From Dehalococcoidia bacterium (GTDB lineage Bacteria; Chloroflexota; Dehalococcoidia; JACVQG01), in the NCBI GenBank assembly GCA_015661045.1, contig JACVQG010000116.1, positions 1 through 5,327 on the forward strand: 5,327 nucleotides of DNA, given 5' to 3'. Below the pieces are notes generated by a model that worked only from the letters and a program-made list of their open reading frames with translations, was not told the DNA's origin and made no database searches. Each line of letters opens with the position of its first letter. The first letter of the stretch is position 1. The position numbers were made by a program, and so were the translations under genes. Of this stretch, positions 5,212 to 5,327 are shown piece by piece.

Positions 5212-5327
5212 CTTATAAAGCCGTGCTATTTGACCTCGATGGGACGCTCCTGGACACCCTCCAGGATATAGCTGACTCAACGAATAAAGCGTTGGGCTAT
5301 TTTGACTTCCCCCAACACAGAGTCGAA
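5208..5327 (+). CDS. HAD-superfamily hydrolase, phosphoglycolate phosphatase-like (5' part only)
   Basis: Only the first 40 residues are present; the gene leaves the window in frame. Residues 5-15 (AVLFDLDGTLL) are HAD motif I, with Asp9 as the phospho-accepting nucleophile and Asp11 as general acid/base. DTLQDIADSTNKALGYFDFP after it is the start of the helical C1 cap seen in phosphoglycolate phosphatase/Gph- and PpaX-like enzymes. The exact substrate cannot be told from this part. The ATG overlaps the preceding stop (ATGA), and CGGAGG (5195-5200) sits 7 nt upstream, so the start is firm. Confidence 0.92.
   Translation, partial: MTYKAVLFDLDGTLLDTLQDIADSTNKALGYFDFPQHRVE

Overview
The window holds two gene groups that diverge from an intergenic region at about 3391-3693. 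Strong Shine-Dalgarno sites, sigma70-type promoters, short gaps and an ATGA start/stop overlap show a bacterium. Gene content (nitroreductases, a DUF2007-like protein with a HAD phosphatase, a patatin-like lipase remnant) would suit an anaerobic Firmicute or Chloroflexota. That placement is an impression of protein style only and is weakly held.

Left part, all on the minus strand in transcription order: (1) a patatin-like phospholipase remnant (3390 down to about 3183), broken exactly at its nucleophile serine; (2) a 364-residue RCC1-repeat protein with seven recognisable blades, whose ATG directly abuts the TAA of a second, out-of-frame remnant; (3) after a 196-bp gap with its own likely promoter and Shine-Dalgarno site, a 154-residue helical protein; (4) after 4 bp, a 411-residue multidomain protein. 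Proteins 3 and 4 begin with the same ungapped, glycine-rich beta motif (VKGDV ... NIVGK .V.I.G.V, 18 of the first 35 residues identical) and then differ completely. This left block is the unusual part: a two-gene module sharing an N-terminal tag, beside a propeller protein and a dead lipase. It could be a partly decayed conflict, defence or signalling island. That is inference, since no canonical sensor, nuclease or ATPase is visible.

Right part, plus strand: two nitroreductase-fold flavoproteins in tandem (3694-4347 and 4417-4920, the second probably starting at a GTG), a small DUF2007-like protein (4966-5211), and the first 40 codons of a HAD-superfamily phosphatase (from 5208) that runs off the window. 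These look like a normal metabolic operon served by a good promoter at 3593-3621.

The divergent region carries two back-to-back promoters whose -35 boxes lie 24 bp apart. Related TTACCGG palindromes lie downstream of each promoter and are possible shared operators.
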